Below, piece by piece: positions 33,185 to 41,295 of a stretch of DNA of 64,000 bases (the first letter of the stretch is position 1; each line of letters begins with the position of its first letter). Origin of the DNA: Clostridia bacterium (lineage in GTDB: Bacteria > Bacillota > Clostridia > Christensenellales > Borkfalkiaceae); contig JAFVPE010000018.1 of the NCBI GenBank assembly GCA_017505465.1, positions 1 to 64,000 of the forward strand, in the 5' to 3' direction. Made by a program: the position numbers and the translations under genes. Below the pieces are notes generated by a model, which did not search any database, was not told where the DNA came from, and worked only from the letters and a program-made list of their open reading frames with translations.

Positions 33185-34429
33185 ATGGCTAATAAAAATC
33201 AACATTGTTCCTTCTGCGGAAAACCCAAGGAAGAAACCCGTCGTTTGATTACAGGTCCGGACGGTGCTTGCATTTGCGACGAATGCGTCGAAATTTGCAA
33301 ATCGATGGTCGACGAATGGGAAACAGCGGATAAGGATACTTCCGAACAAGTTCCTCTTAAAAAACCCGCGGAAATCAAAGAAGAGCTCGACAAGTACATC
33401 GTTGGCCAAGACAAGGCAAAACGAGTGCTTTCGGTTGCCGTTTACAACCATTATAAGCGTATCAACGCAACGGTGAAATCCAAGAAAAAGGACGACGACG
33501 GTATCGAAATCGAAAAGAGCAACGTGCTTTTGCTCGGCCCTACCGGTAGCGGTAAAACCTTGCTTGCAAGAACGCTTGCGAAGATTTTGAACGTGCCTTT
33601 TGCTACGTCGGACGCAACGACGCTCACGGAAGCAGGCTACGTCGGCGAAGACGTCGAAAATATCCTTTTGAAGCTCATTCAAAACGCAAATTACGACATT
33701 GAACGGGCGCAGCGTGGTATCATTTATATCGATGAAATCGACAAAATTTCAAGAAAGAGCGAAAACGTTTCCATTACGCGCGACGTTTCGGGCGAAGGCG
33801 TACAGCAAGCGCTTTTGAAGATCATCGAAAGCACGACGGCGAGCGTTCCCCCGCAGGGCGGCAGAAAGCACCCCAACCAAGAATGCTTGCGCATTGATAC
33901 GACGAATATTCTCTTTATTTGTGGCGGCGCTTTCGTGGGACTTGATAAAATCGTTTCTTCGAGAAAGGACGATACGACGCTTGGCTTCGGCGGTAAGGTA
34001 AGACTCGGCGCAAACGAAGCGGACTACTCCGTTTTGGACGACGTAAAACCGCAGGATTTGACGAAATTCGGCTTAATTCCCGAATTCGTTGGGCGTATTC
34101 CCATCGTAGTCAACCTTGATCCCCTTGGCGAAGACGCTCTCGTGAAAATTCTCACCGAGCCGAAGAACGCAATCATCAAGCAGTATCAAAAATTGGTCGG
34201 CTTCGACGGCGTAAAATTGACGGTGGAAGACGAGGCGGTACGCGAGATCGCGCAAACGGCTATCCGTTTAAAGACGGGCGCAAGAGGCTTGCGAACGATT
34301 ATTGAAAACATCATGACGGACGTTATGTATAAGATCCCTTCCGAAGACAACGTAGAAGAAGTTGTCATCACAAAGGAATGCTTAACGGACGGTGCTTCCC
34401 CGAAACTTATCTATAAAGAAATCGCATAA
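33185..34429 (+). CDS. clpX: ATP-dependent Clp protease ATP-binding subunit ClpX
   Basis: The 414-aa AAA+ unfoldase has an N-terminal zinc-binding domain (Cys8, Cys11, Cys31, Cys34), Walker A GPTGSGKT and Walker [11 protein letters not shown]. The pore-loop GYVGED and sensor region follow, with [10 protein letters not shown]. It recognises and unfolds substrates for ClpP. It is the last gene of the tig-clpP-clpX set and is followed by a terminator. Confidence 0.98.
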   Translation: MANKNQHCSFCGKPKEETRRLITGPDGACICDECVEICKSMVDEWETADKDTSEQVPLKKPAEIKEELDKYIVGQDKAKRVLSVAVYNHYKRINATVKSKKKDDDGIEIEKSNVLLLGPTGSGKTLLARTLAKILNVPFATSDATTLTEAGYVGEDVENILLKLIQNANYDIERAQRGIIYIDEIDKISRKSENVSITRDVSGEGVQQALLKIIESTTASVPPQGGRKHPNQECLRIDTTNILFICGGAFVGLDKIVSSRKDDTTLGFGGKVRLGANEADYSVLDDVKPQDLTKFGLIPEFVGRIPIVVNLDPLGEDALVKILTEPKNAIIKQYQKLVGFDGVKLTVEDEAVREIAQTAIRLKTGARGLRTIIENIMTDVMYKIPSEDNVEEVVITKECLTDGASPKLIYKEIA

Positions 34430-34444
34430 ATAAGTGTAAAATAA

Positions 34445-34470
34445 AACCACGGCGAAAGCCGTGGTTTTTC
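34445..34470 (+). terminator. Terminator after clpX
   Basis: AAACCACGGC and GCCGTGGTTTTT around GAAA. Confidence 0.9.
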
Positions 34471-34472
34471 AT

Positions 34473-34488
34473 TTCATCTCGTACATGG
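34473..34488 (+). repeat. Dispersed short element, ATCTCG variant
   Basis: TTCATCTCGTACATGG, intergenic, between convergent genes. Identical to the copy at 41271. Confidence 0.65.
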
Positions 34489-34501
34489 GTACGCCATTTG
34501 C

Positions 34502-35506
34502 TTATTTCAAGCCGTTTGTATTCACGGTTTGCAATTTAGTGTAGGTAAAGCTCTCGGGAATATTTTGTTGCAACCAAGCAAGCTCTCTAGCCTTCTTCTT
34601 GTTGGTCCAAACGGCATTAAAGATAGCGAAAGCAATAGCAATAAAAATGAATACAAAAATAAGGGGAATAAAGGATTTAAACATAAACAATAATGCAGTC
34701 GATGAGAAACCGTTTCCAAGCATTTCGTGTATAGGTGTGATATACAGAAATAACAACATAAACGTAAATCCGCTTGAAATCAAGAAAAACACAAGCGAAA
34801 GGATATAATAAACGATCGTTTTCGGTTTTTCACCATTCACGACGTGTAATGCAGCGGTTGCTAATTGATAAGCTTCCGGTTGAAGATTGTTGGCGCGTTT
34901 GGGCAACATGGAAAGTTCGCCTGCAGTTCCATTTTGAAGAATGGACTTCAAAATCAATCTTGCATCCAAATTGTATTTGCGAATCCAATTTTCCAACGCA
35001 AACGGTGTGTAGAAAGATGCAATTAGCGTTAAAAGATTGTTTACAATCGTTAAAAGGTCACCAACAATTATAAAAATTAAACCTAATTCAGCCGTGAGGT
35101 TTTTAGGTAATGAAATTTGGGGAATTAACGGCGATAAAACGATTAAAAAGCCGATGATAAAGGAAATAACCCCGAACACGGAAAAAATAGTTCGGATAAT
35201 TTTAATACCTTTATACATAAAGCGGGTTAAGCCGCTAGAGACGGTAAACTCGGAAATTAAAGCGGAAACGTTAGGAAGTTCTTCTTGTTTCTCTTCTTTT
35301 TGTTCGAAGAATTCTTCCTTTTCTTCAACAGGCGCAGTTTTTTGCGCGTCAGTAAGCGGTGCGCCGCAATATTTGCAAGCGTCAAGCTTTTCCGCCGAAG
35401 CTTTTCCGCATTCCGGGCAAACAAAAATTTCGCAACCGCAATGCACGCAAGTTTTTGCTTTATCGGAAATAGAGCCTTGGCATTCGGGACAGGTGATAAG
35501 AGCCAT
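34502..35506 (-). CDS. Double zinc-ribbon membrane protein of unknown function
   Basis: The 334-aa protein begins with two treble-clef/zinc-ribbon units: ITCPECQGSISDKAKTCVHC, then FVCPECGKASAEKLDACKYC. An acidic linker (residues 55-85) and four hydrophobic helices in two pairs follow (about 105-165 and 235-310). The C-terminal end is cytoplasmic by charge. Such zinc_ribbon_2 membrane proteins are common in Firmicutes without known roles. It is a single gene facing clpX tail to tail. Confidence 0.8.
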   Translation of the reverse strand: MALITCPECQGSISDKAKTCVHCGCEIFVCPECGKASAEKLDACKYCGAPLTDAQKTAPVEEKEEFFEQKEEKQEELPNVSALISEFTVSSGLTRFMYKGIKIIRTIFSVFGVISFIIGFLIVLSPLIPQISLPKNLTAELGLIFIIVGDLLTIVNNLLTLIASFYTPFALENWIRKYNLDARLILKSILQNGTAGELSMLPKRANNLQPEAYQLATAALHVVNGEKPKTIVYYILSLVFFLISSGFTFMLLFLYITPIHEMLGNGFSSTALLFMFKSFIPLIFVFIFIAIAFAIFNAVWTNKKKARELAWLQQNIPESFTYTKLQTVNTNGLK

Positions 35507-35595
35507 ATTTTACTCCTCCGTAATAAATCATATTATCATTATAGTATAAAATATCCACAAAGTCAATACCAAAAAAAATTTTTAAGCGCATTTGT

Positions 35596-36600
35596 TTATT
35601 TTTGTGCTTTTTTATCGAAAATACGGCTTGTTACGTATTTGAGAATAGCGGCTCCAATGATAATAACATAACCGATAATACTCAAATAATCGGGGAGCTC
35701 TGCGAAAATGATAATACCCCATACTGCAGAAAAGAGCACTTGGGAGTAATCGTAAACGGAAATATCTTTCGCGGGAGCGAAAGAGTACGCCGCCGTAATG
35801 GAAAACTGTGCTCCCGTAGCCATCAATCCTGCAAGCAGCAACCAAACGACCTGTATTACGGTCATTGCTTGAAATTGAATAATCACAATAGGAAGAAGGG
35901 CTAAACTTGAAAAAACGGAAAAGAAAAAAACGATATAAGTGTTTCGTTCCCCCCTGCCTTTTAAATAACGCACGAAGGTATAGGCAAGCCCTGCGCCCAA
36001 GCCGCCAAGCACACCAACAAGTGCAGGAATACTATCGGTGATATCAAACGAAGGTTTAACAACGAAAACAGCGCCGACAAAAGCCACGCCGACAAAAATC
36101 CATTCCCACACCCCCGTTTTTTCTTTTAAAATAAAGACAGAGAAGATGATAGCGAAGAAGGGAGCAAGCTTGTTTAATATATTTGCATCCGAGATATTCA
36201 TTTTATCGATGGCGTAGAAATTGCAAACGATACCCACCGTTCCTGCAATCGAACGAAATAAAAGCCCCGGAAGGCTGCCTTTTTTCATTTTTAGAGAGCC
36301 GCTTGTTAAAAGAAGAATAAAACTAACGACCGCAGCGACGGCATTACGAAAAAAAGCTTTTTGGAAAACGGGTAAATCCCCCGACTGTTTCACAAAAACG
36401 CTCATCAAAGAAAAGAAAAAAGCCGAAAGAAGAATACACAAAACACCCTTCCATTTTTGCGGATTGGCTTGTTTTTGTATTTCTTTTTTATCAAACGACG
36501 CGTCGGTTTCAACGGTATTTTTCGCATTCAACGCGTACATGGGTGCATCGTTTTCTATTTTTTCTTGATTATGAAGTTTTTCGTCTTTTATTTTTCTCAT
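35596..36600 (-). CDS. EamA/DMT-family exporter with N-terminal extension
   Basis: The 334-aa protein has ten predicted membrane helices in two EamA repeats, the first starting WKGVLCILLSAFFFSLMSVF. This is the drug/metabolite transporter fold; the substrate is unknown. A hydrophilic extension of about 48 residues precedes the first helix. It contains the peptide APMYALNA, encoded by a dispersed short element at 36527-36542. Homologues usually start close to the first helix, so the extension may have been enlarged by the element. Confidence 0.88.
   Translation of the reverse strand: MRKIKDEKLHNQEKIENDAPMYALNAKNTVETDASFDKKEIQKQANPQKWKGVLCILLSAFFFSLMSVFVKQSGDLPVFQKAFFRNAVAAVVSFILLLTSGSLKMKKGSLPGLLFRSIAGTVGIVCNFYAIDKMNISDANILNKLAPFFAIIFSVFILKEKTGVWEWIFVGVAFVGAVFVVKPSFDITDSIPALVGVLGGLGAGLAYTFVRYLKGRGERNTYIVFFFSVFSSLALLPIVIIQFQAMTVIQVVWLLLAGLMATGAQFSITAAYSFAPAKDISVYDYSQVLFSAVWGIIIFAELPDYLSIIGYVIIIGAAILKYVTSRIFDKKAQK
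36527..36542 (+). repeat. Dispersed short element inside the EamA gene
   Basis: Perfect TTCAACGCGTACATGG, read on the minus strand as PMYALN. Confidence 0.75.
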
Positions 36601-36642
36601 ACTACTATTATACTTCGTTTTTTTAGAAAAGTAAACAAAATA

Positions 36643-36676
36643 AAACCCCGAATTCCTTTACGGAATTCGGGGTTGA
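36643..36676 (-). terminator. Terminator of rplU-rpmA
   Basis: AACCCCGAATTCC and GGAATTCGGGGTT pair around a short loop. The minus transcript ends in TTTTATTTTG. Confidence 0.88.
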
Positions 36677-36696
36677 ATTATCCTAATAGGATAAGC

Positions 36697-36972
36697 TTAT
36701 GCGTTGGGATAAACGCTTGCTTTCTTTTTGTCTTTGCCCATTCTTTCGTACCGAACAACACCGTCTACGAGAGCGAAAAGCGTATCGTCTTTACCGATAG
36801 CTACGTTCGCACCGGGATGAATTTTCGTACCTCTTTGACGAACGAGAATGTTACCAGCAAGAACTGCTTGGCCGTCGCTGCGCTTTACGCCAAGTCTTTT
36901 CGCTTCGCTGTCTCTGCCGTTGTGCGAGGAACCGGTACCTTTTTTATGAGCGAATAAACTGATAAAAATCAT
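36697..36972 (-). CDS. rpmA: 50S ribosomal protein L27
   Basis: The 91-aa protein contains the L27 core: [20 protein letters not shown] and [12 protein letters not shown]. Seven residues, MIFISLF, precede AHKKG. Firmicutes L27 usually carries a longer N-terminal peptide that the protease Prp removes so that the tail can reach the peptidyl transferase centre. Here the pre-peptide is shortened, and no prp gene lies between rplU and rpmA as it does in many relatives. Confidence 0.97.
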   Translation of the reverse strand: MIFISLFAHKKGTGSSHNGRDSEAKRLGVKRSDGQAVLAGNILVRQRGTKIHPGANVAIGKDDTLFALVDGVVRYERMGKDKKKASVYPNA

Positions 36973-37028
36973 CTTTATTTCTCCTTAAAATCAAATTTCT
37001 TTTTCCCTAATAGGGGATACCTGTGCAA

Positions 37029-37334
37029 TTAGAGTTCAATAGCTTCAACTTTAACTGCGGTGAAGGGTTGTCTATGACCCTGCTTCTTACGTTCGTTCTT
37101 CTTAGCTTTATACTTGAAGACGATGATCTTCTTCGCCTTGTCCTGCTTAACGACCGTAGCGGTTACCTTTGCATTTGCAACTTCTGCGCCTGCTTTCACA
37201 CCGTTCTCATCAGCAACCATCAGTACCTTAAAGCTTACGGATTCGCCTTCTGCCGCTGCGAGCTTTTCAACTCTAACAACGTCGCCTACCGCAACCTTAT
37301 ACTGCTTGTTACCGTTATCGATAATAGCGTACAT
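37029..37334 (-). CDS. rplU: 50S ribosomal protein L21
   Basis: The 101-aa protein starts [20 protein letters not shown] and has the conserved C-terminal [18 protein letters not shown]. It is first in the rplU-rpmA unit and only 56 bp separate the two genes. The transcript starts about 130 nt upstream with a structured leader. Confidence 0.97.
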   Translation of the reverse strand: MYAIIDNGNKQYKVAVGDVVRVEKLAAAEGESVSFKVLMVADENGVKAGAEVANAKVTATVVKQDKAKKIIVFKYKAKKNERKKQGHRQPFTAVKVEAIEL

Positions 37335-37425
37335 AAAAAGTTTTACCTCCTCTTTCCAGTCTCGAAGAAATTATCTAGGCGCGCCGTTTTTCTTGGATTT
37401 TCAAGGAATTTCCCTTTATTTTCCG

Positions 37426-37502
37426 TAAAAAACGCCGACTTAAAAAAGCCCGTTTCTATCGGCTCGACTATCAATATACCACATTCTTCAAAGCGCCGTC
37501 AA
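37426..37502 (-). promoter_or_regulatory. rplU promoter with terminator-like hairpin in the leader
   Basis: Promoter on the minus strand: TTGACG (37502-37497), 18-bp spacer, TATATT (37478-37473). The early leader then forms GCCGA...TCGGC followed by GTTTTTT at about 37465-37427. This resembles an attenuator ahead of the ribosome site. Confidence 0.55.
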
Positions 37503-37616
37503 GCATTTTTGCGTGATTTTTGCATTTTTTCAAGATTTTTTCTTTCCTTATAATATAGTATCTTTTTCCGTAAATTGCGCACACTATATTTAACCGATTT
37601 TATAAGGAGTATGACT

Positions 37617-38060
37617 ATGGCACAAGACACTAAAAAAACCGAAGAAGCTCTTGCGGAAATTTACCGTAACGCACAGCTTGCTCTGCAATCCATTTCTAAC
37701 ATTTTGCCCGAATCGGAAGATATGGACGTTCGCAAAGAGCTCACCGCACAGTATGAAAAATACGAGCATTTTTCCGCCCAAGCGAGCATTCTTGCCAAGG
37801 ATATGGGCATTGAATTGAAAGAGCCGAATCCGATGAAGAAAATGATGATGTGGGGCTCGATAAAAATGAACACGTTGACGGACAATTCCCGTTCACACAT
37901 TGCCGATATGATGGTGCAGGGAACGGTTATGGGCGTGACGTCCCTTCGCACGACGGCAGGCGAGCTTCCCCCCGAAGGAAATGAAAAAATCATTGCCCTT
38001 TTGGAAGAAATGATAAAAACGGAAGAAGAATTTGAGAAAAAGTGGAAGGAATACCTGTAA
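37617..38060 (+). CDS. Conserved ferritin-like hypothetical protein of Clostridia
   Basis: The 147-aa, all-helical protein is rich in Met and Glu: EIYRNAQLALQSISNILPE, EKYEHFSAQASILAKDMG, PNPMKKMMMWGSIKMNTL and SHIADMMVQGTVMGVTSL. The pattern fits a four-helix bundle and resembles small hypothetical proteins seen in many Clostridia. Classical di-iron ExxH motifs are not evident. ATG at 37617 is chosen because AAGGAG is 9 nt upstream. Function unknown. Confidence 0.8.
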   Translation: MAQDTKKTEEALAEIYRNAQLALQSISNILPESEDMDVRKELTAQYEKYEHFSAQASILAKDMGIELKEPNPMKKMMMWGSIKMNTLTDNSRSHIADMMVQGTVMGVTSLRTTAGELPPEGNEKIIALLEEMIKTEEEFEKKWKEYL

Positions 38061-38063
38061 AAA

Positions 38064-38090
38064 AGAAGCGGCGCTTTTGCGCCGCTTAAT
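38064..38090 (+). terminator. Terminator after the ferritin-like gene
   Basis: AAGCGGCGC and GCGCCGCTT around TTTT, with AATTTTATT following. Confidence 0.8.
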
Positions 38091-38094
38091 TTTA

Positions 38095-38181
38095 TTAAAC
38101 GTAGTTTTCGACTTCTTCAAGAATGGCAGCTCGTCTGTTTCTTACAAGATCCAAAAGCCGAGCATATTCTTGATCTGCTTT
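38095..38181 (-). pseudogene. Possible 3' remnant of a minus-strand gene
   Basis: The minus strand reads KKADQEYARLLDLVRNRRA, then AILEEVENYV and a stop, with protein-like composition. It has no start codon, and the frame closes at its 5' end right beside the tandem short elements at 38190. It may be the C-terminal end of a gene lost in a rearrangement. Confidence 0.35.
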
Positions 38182-38189
38182 TTTCTATT

Positions 38190-38249
38190 TTCAACGCGTA
38201 CATGGTGCGCCCATTTTTATTCAACGCGTACATGGTATGCTCATTTTTT
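38190..38249 (+). repeat. Tandem pair of dispersed short elements
   Basis: Two 30-bp units start at 38190 and 38220. Each has TTCAACGCGTACATGG followed by TGCGCCCATTTTTA or TATGCTCATTTTTT. They define the longer form of the element. Confidence 0.85.
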
Positions 38250-38260
38250 ATTTTTATATT

Positions 38261-38284
38261 CGGGGAATATTAGTATATTCCCCG
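38261..38284. repeat. Perfect 10-bp inverted repeat
   Basis: CGGGGAATAT-TAGT-ATATTCCCCG, between the short elements and the holB promoter. No U-tail follows on the plus strand, so it is an operator or structural site rather than a clear terminator. Confidence 0.6.
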
Positions 38285-38303
38285 AGAAAGTTTTCTCTCG
38301 CCC

Positions 38304-38332
38304 TTTACTTTTTTGAAAATTTGTGCTATAAT
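38304..38332 (+). promoter_or_regulatory. Promoter of holB-ricT
   Basis: TTTACT, 17-bp spacer, TATAAT. Confidence 0.65.
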
Positions 38333-38388
38333 GGAAAATGCGGAATAATAAGTCCGTGAAAACACACCTTTTTTAAAGAGATGCATTC

Positions 38389-39375
38389 ATGAAAACCCTT
38401 TTGCAATCCACGCAAGCATATCAAATTATCAAAACCGAAGGCAGGGAGCGTCGCTTTTCGCACACCTATCTGCTTCTTTTTGATGATGCGAGAAATTTGC
38501 GCTCCGCGCTTAAAACGTTTGCGAAAATTTTCTTCGATTGCGACGGGGAATATTACGGTGAGCAGGACGCGGATAAAAAGCGCATTGCGAATTTGATTGA
38601 CAACGAGAATTTTTCCGACTGTCTTTTCTTCCCCGAGGACGGAAAGACAATGAAGAAGGAGGACGCGGATAAAATCCACGAAGAAAGCACGCTTGCACCC
38701 GTGGAAGGAAGCAAAAAACTGTTTGTGATTAGCGATTTTGCAGAGGCGAACACCGTTACGCAAAACAAACTTTTGAAACTCTTGGAAGAACCGCCTGCAG
38801 GGGTATATTTCCTGCTTGGCGCGACCACTTCCTATTCCGTTTTGCAAACGGTTTTGTCGCGCGCGAAAAAGCTGGAAATTCTTTCCTTCGGTGTGGATGA
38901 AACTGCTGACTGTCTTGCTCGTATCTACGGAAACAAGTATGATCGTTCCATTCTTTCCCTTTGCGCGGCGGCTTCGGGCGGCAATCTTGGACAAGCGCAA
39001 GGAATGTTGGAAGGCGGACACTACAAGACGCTTTTGGAAAACGCATTTTTGCTTGTTTTATGCCAAAGCTATCAACTCCCGACGGTTGTAAAGCAACTTG
39101 GGGAATTCAAACAACAAAAGGAATTGATTGCGATGCTCCGTTTGGTGTTCCGTGACGCGCTCGTGGTAAAAACGCAAGGCAAAAAGGCAGGCAGAAACCT
39201 TTTGATGAAAACGGAAGTATCGAGAATAGAACAGGTTGCGGAAAGGTACTCTTTGCCTGCACTATTTACAGCGCAGGAAGTGTTGTCGGACGCCGAAAAG
39301 CAGGTGAAATTCAATGCAGTATTCTCGCAGTGCATTGAGCTTTGCATTGCAAAAATTCAATCGAAAAATAATTAA
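38389..39375 (+). CDS. holB: DNA polymerase III delta-prime subunit
   Basis: The 328-aa protein has the clamp-loader AAA+ pattern. It includes FSHTYLLLFDD at the start, KKLFVISDFAEANTVTQNKL (Walker-B-like region), LLKLLEEPPAGVYFLL and the SRC-like VLSRAKKLE sensor segment. Walker A is not conserved, as usual for delta-prime. It supports loading of the beta clamp encoded by dnaN. It is followed 14 bp later by ricT, the Bacillus holB-yaaT order. Confidence 0.9.
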   Translation: MKTLLQSTQAYQIIKTEGRERRFSHTYLLLFDDARNLRSALKTFAKIFFDCDGEYYGEQDADKKRIANLIDNENFSDCLFFPEDGKTMKKEDADKIHEESTLAPVEGSKKLFVISDFAEANTVTQNKLLKLLEEPPAGVYFLLGATTSYSVLQTVLSRAKKLEILSFGVDETADCLARIYGNKYDRSILSLCAAASGGNLGQAQGMLEGGHYKTLLENAFLLVLCQSYQLPTVVKQLGEFKQQKELIAMLRLVFRDALVVKTQGKKAGRNLLMKTEVSRIEQVAERYSLPALFTAQEVLSDAEKQVKFNAVFSQCIELCIAKIQSKNN

Positions 39376-39389
39376 AAATAAGGATAAAT

Positions 39390-40247
39390 ATGATTAAAGT
39401 AGTTGGAATTAAATTCAAGACGGGCGGAAAGCTGTATTACTTTTCCCCGAAAGCAGGCGATAAGTACGAACGCAATATGCCCGTTGTCGTAGAGACGTCA
39501 AGGGGGTTGGAGTACGCATGGGTTGCGTATCCCGAAAAGGAAGTGAGCGACGACGAAGTCGTGCAGCCGCTCAAGCCGATCATTCGTATTGCAACGCAAA
39601 AGGATACGGAATTTTACGAAGCTTGCGAGGCAAAACGTCCGCAGGCGATGCAGCTTTGCAAGGAAAAAATTGCGGCGCGCGAATTGGAAATGAAGCTCGT
39701 GGATTGCGAATACGCATTCGACGGGAGCAAGATAATCTTCTATTTCACATCGGCAAACCGCGTGGATTTTAGAGAGCTTGTCAAGGATCTTGCAACGGCG
39801 TTCCATACCCGTATTGAGCTTCGTCAAGTGGGTACGCGCGACGAAGCGAAGTACCTTGGCGGCATTGCTTCCTGCGGCAGAGTTTGCTGTTGTGCAGGAA
39901 ATATGCCCGAGTTCAAAAAGGTGAGCGTCAAGATGGCGAAAACGCAAGGCTTGTCCCTCAACCCCACCAAAATTAGCGGTATTTGCGGACGGTTGATGTG
40001 CTGTCTTTCCTATGAGAACGATTACTACGCGGAAGCGATTAAGAAAATGCCGAAGGTTGGCTCGGAAGTGCAAACGCCCGAAGGCAGAGCCATCGTGGCA
40101 TCCGTCAACATGTTGAAGATGGAAGTCAAGGTGAAATTCGACGATAAGAACGGCGGTTTGATTTTCAAGGACTACCCCGTTGAGTTTATCCGTTTTAAGA
40201 AAAACAATCAACCTGCAAAGGAAGACGATTTAGACGACGAAGAATAA
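39390..40247 (+). CDS. ricT: RicT/YaaT PSP1-domain protein
   Basis: The 285-aa protein has the PSP1 C-terminal signature RELVKDLATAFHTRIELRQV and GTRDEAKYLGGIASCGR. The cysteine set VCCC, CGRLMCC is typical of RicT. In Bacillus, RicT with RicA and RicF forms an Fe-S complex that assists RNase Y and sporulation phosphorelay functions. The tail is acidic (EDDLDDEE). It is second in the holB operon. Confidence 0.93.
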   Translation: MIKVVGIKFKTGGKLYYFSPKAGDKYERNMPVVVETSRGLEYAWVAYPEKEVSDDEVVQPLKPIIRIATQKDTEFYEACEAKRPQAMQLCKEKIAARELEMKLVDCEYAFDGSKIIFYFTSANRVDFRELVKDLATAFHTRIELRQVGTRDEAKYLGGIASCGRVCCCAGNMPEFKKVSVKMAKTQGLSLNPTKISGICGRLMCCLSYENDYYAEAIKKMPKVGSEVQTPEGRAIVASVNMLKMEVKVKFDDKNGGLIFKDYPVEFIRFKKNNQPAKEDDLDDEE

Positions 40248-40251
40248 AAAA

Positions 40252-40282
40252 GAAACTCCGTACAGAGATGTACGGAGTTTTT
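40252..40282. terminator. Bidirectional terminator between ricT and an XRE gene
   Basis: AAACTCCGTACA and TGTACGGAGTTTTT around GAGA. Confidence 0.88.
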
Positions 40283-40484
40283 AATATTCGTCTTTTAAGC
40301 CAAGAAGATAATCAGCGGAAACGTCGAAAAATATGGATAATTTTCTTAATGCATTATAATCGGGTAGACGGTTCGCGTTTATCCAACCGCTAATCGTGGT
40401 AAGCGGAATATCCGCTTGTTTGCTTAACTGATTTTGGTTTAAACCCTTTTCTTTTAATAAATCTAATAAAATTTCTTTAAACAT
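40281..40484 (-). CDS. Minimal XRE-family regulator with tandem operators
   Basis: The 67-aa single-domain HTH_3 protein has LLKEKGLNQNQLSKQADIPL, then TTISGWINANRL and FFDVSADYLLGLKDEY. No ribosome site is seen before the ATG and the upstream is A/T-rich, so translation may be leaderless. Two identical-arm 16-bp palindromes lie 20-60 bp upstream, a strong sign of autoregulation. Confidence 0.85.
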   Translation of the reverse strand: MFKEILLDLLKEKGLNQNQLSKQADIPLTTISGWINANRLPDYNALRKLSIFFDVSADYLLGLKDEY

Positions 40485-40504
40485 AATTATATTTTACACA
40501 AAAT

Positions 40505-40540
40505 ATACCTATAAAGGTATTGACATACCTAAAAAGGTAT
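40505..40540. promoter_or_regulatory. Tandem operators upstream of the 67-aa XRE gene
   Basis: ATACCT-ATAA-AGGTAT at 40505-40520 and ATACCT-AAAA-AGGTAT at 40525-40540. The centres are 20 bp apart, two helical turns. Confidence 0.75.
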
Positions 40541-40577
40541 AACATTGTAGTTTTATATCGATTTTCGGAAAAAGAAT

Positions 40578-40602
40578 TAAACACGGCTAAAAGCCGTGTT
40601 TT
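40578..40602 (-). terminator. Terminator of engB
   Basis: AACACGGCT and AGCCGTGTT around AAA. T-runs flank both sides. Confidence 0.75.
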
Positions 40603-40612
40603 TTGTTATAAA

Positions 40613-41284
40613 TTATACTTCTTCCGTTTCGTCTTCGTCGACGTACGTAGGCTCTGCCGCAAGGTCGATAACAGACTTAATTTTCGCGAGGACTTCCGCT
40701 TTGCCGTAGCCCGTTTCCGCGCTCGTGGCGAGCAGGTTGTCGGGCGCAAGATACAAATCCGCCGCAATTGCTTTGATATGCTCTTTTAGCTTCATTCTCG
40801 AAAGCTTATCCGCTTTCGTCAGCGTCACCGTGAACGGCAGCATATGGAAATGCAAATATTCAATCATTTGCACGTCGTCCGCCGTGGGATCGTGACGGGA
40901 ATCCGCAAGCATAAATACGTGCGCGATGTTTTCCTTATCCTTAAAGAAATCGTCGAGCGTTTTCGCCCACTTTTCCTTTTCCCCCTTCGACACTCTCGCA
41001 AAGCCGTAGCCGGGAAGATCGGCAAGGATAAATTCCCCGAAATCGAAATAGTTTACAAGCCTTGTTCTGCCCGGCTCGCTACTCGTCTTGGCGAGTTTTT
41101 TTCTATTTGCGAGCATATTGATAAACGAGCTTTTACCGACGTTGGATTTTCCGCACACGGCAATCATCGGTTTGTCGGGCTTTATGAACTGCGCTTTTGT
41201 CGCCGCACTCGTGATAAACGTTGCGTTTTTAATGACGAGCGCAGGGGGTGCATTTTGTTGTTTTTCGTGTTTCATCTCGTACAT
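40613..41284 (-). CDS. engB: EngB/YsxC ribosome-biogenesis GTPase
   Basis: The 223-aa GTPase has G1 GKSNVGKSS, G3 DLPGYG, G4 TKAD and the G5-like ATSAETGYG. It acts in late 50S assembly. It lies 11 bp after lon, the conserved lon-engB order. The ATG at 41284 falls inside a copy of the dispersed short element (41271-41286), so the first residues MYEM are element-derived. ATG at 41275 (MKHEKQ) is an alternative start. Confidence 0.95.
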   Translation of the reverse strand: MYEMKHEKQQNAPPALVIKNATFITSAATKAQFIKPDKPMIAVCGKSNVGKSSFINMLANRKKLAKTSSEPGRTRLVNYFDFGEFILADLPGYGFARVSKGEKEKWAKTLDDFFKDKENIAHVFMLADSRHDPTADDVQMIEYLHFHMLPFTVTLTKADKLSRMKLKEHIKAIAADLYLAPDNLLATSAETGYGKAEVLAKIKSVIDLAAEPTYVDEDETEEV

Positions 41285-41286
41285 GG
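41271..41286 (+). repeat. Dispersed short element covering the engB start codon
   Basis: TTCATCTCGTACATGG, identical to the copy at 34473. Its CAT is the reverse of the engB ATG. Confidence 0.65.
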
Positions 41287-41295
41287 TGCCTTCCT

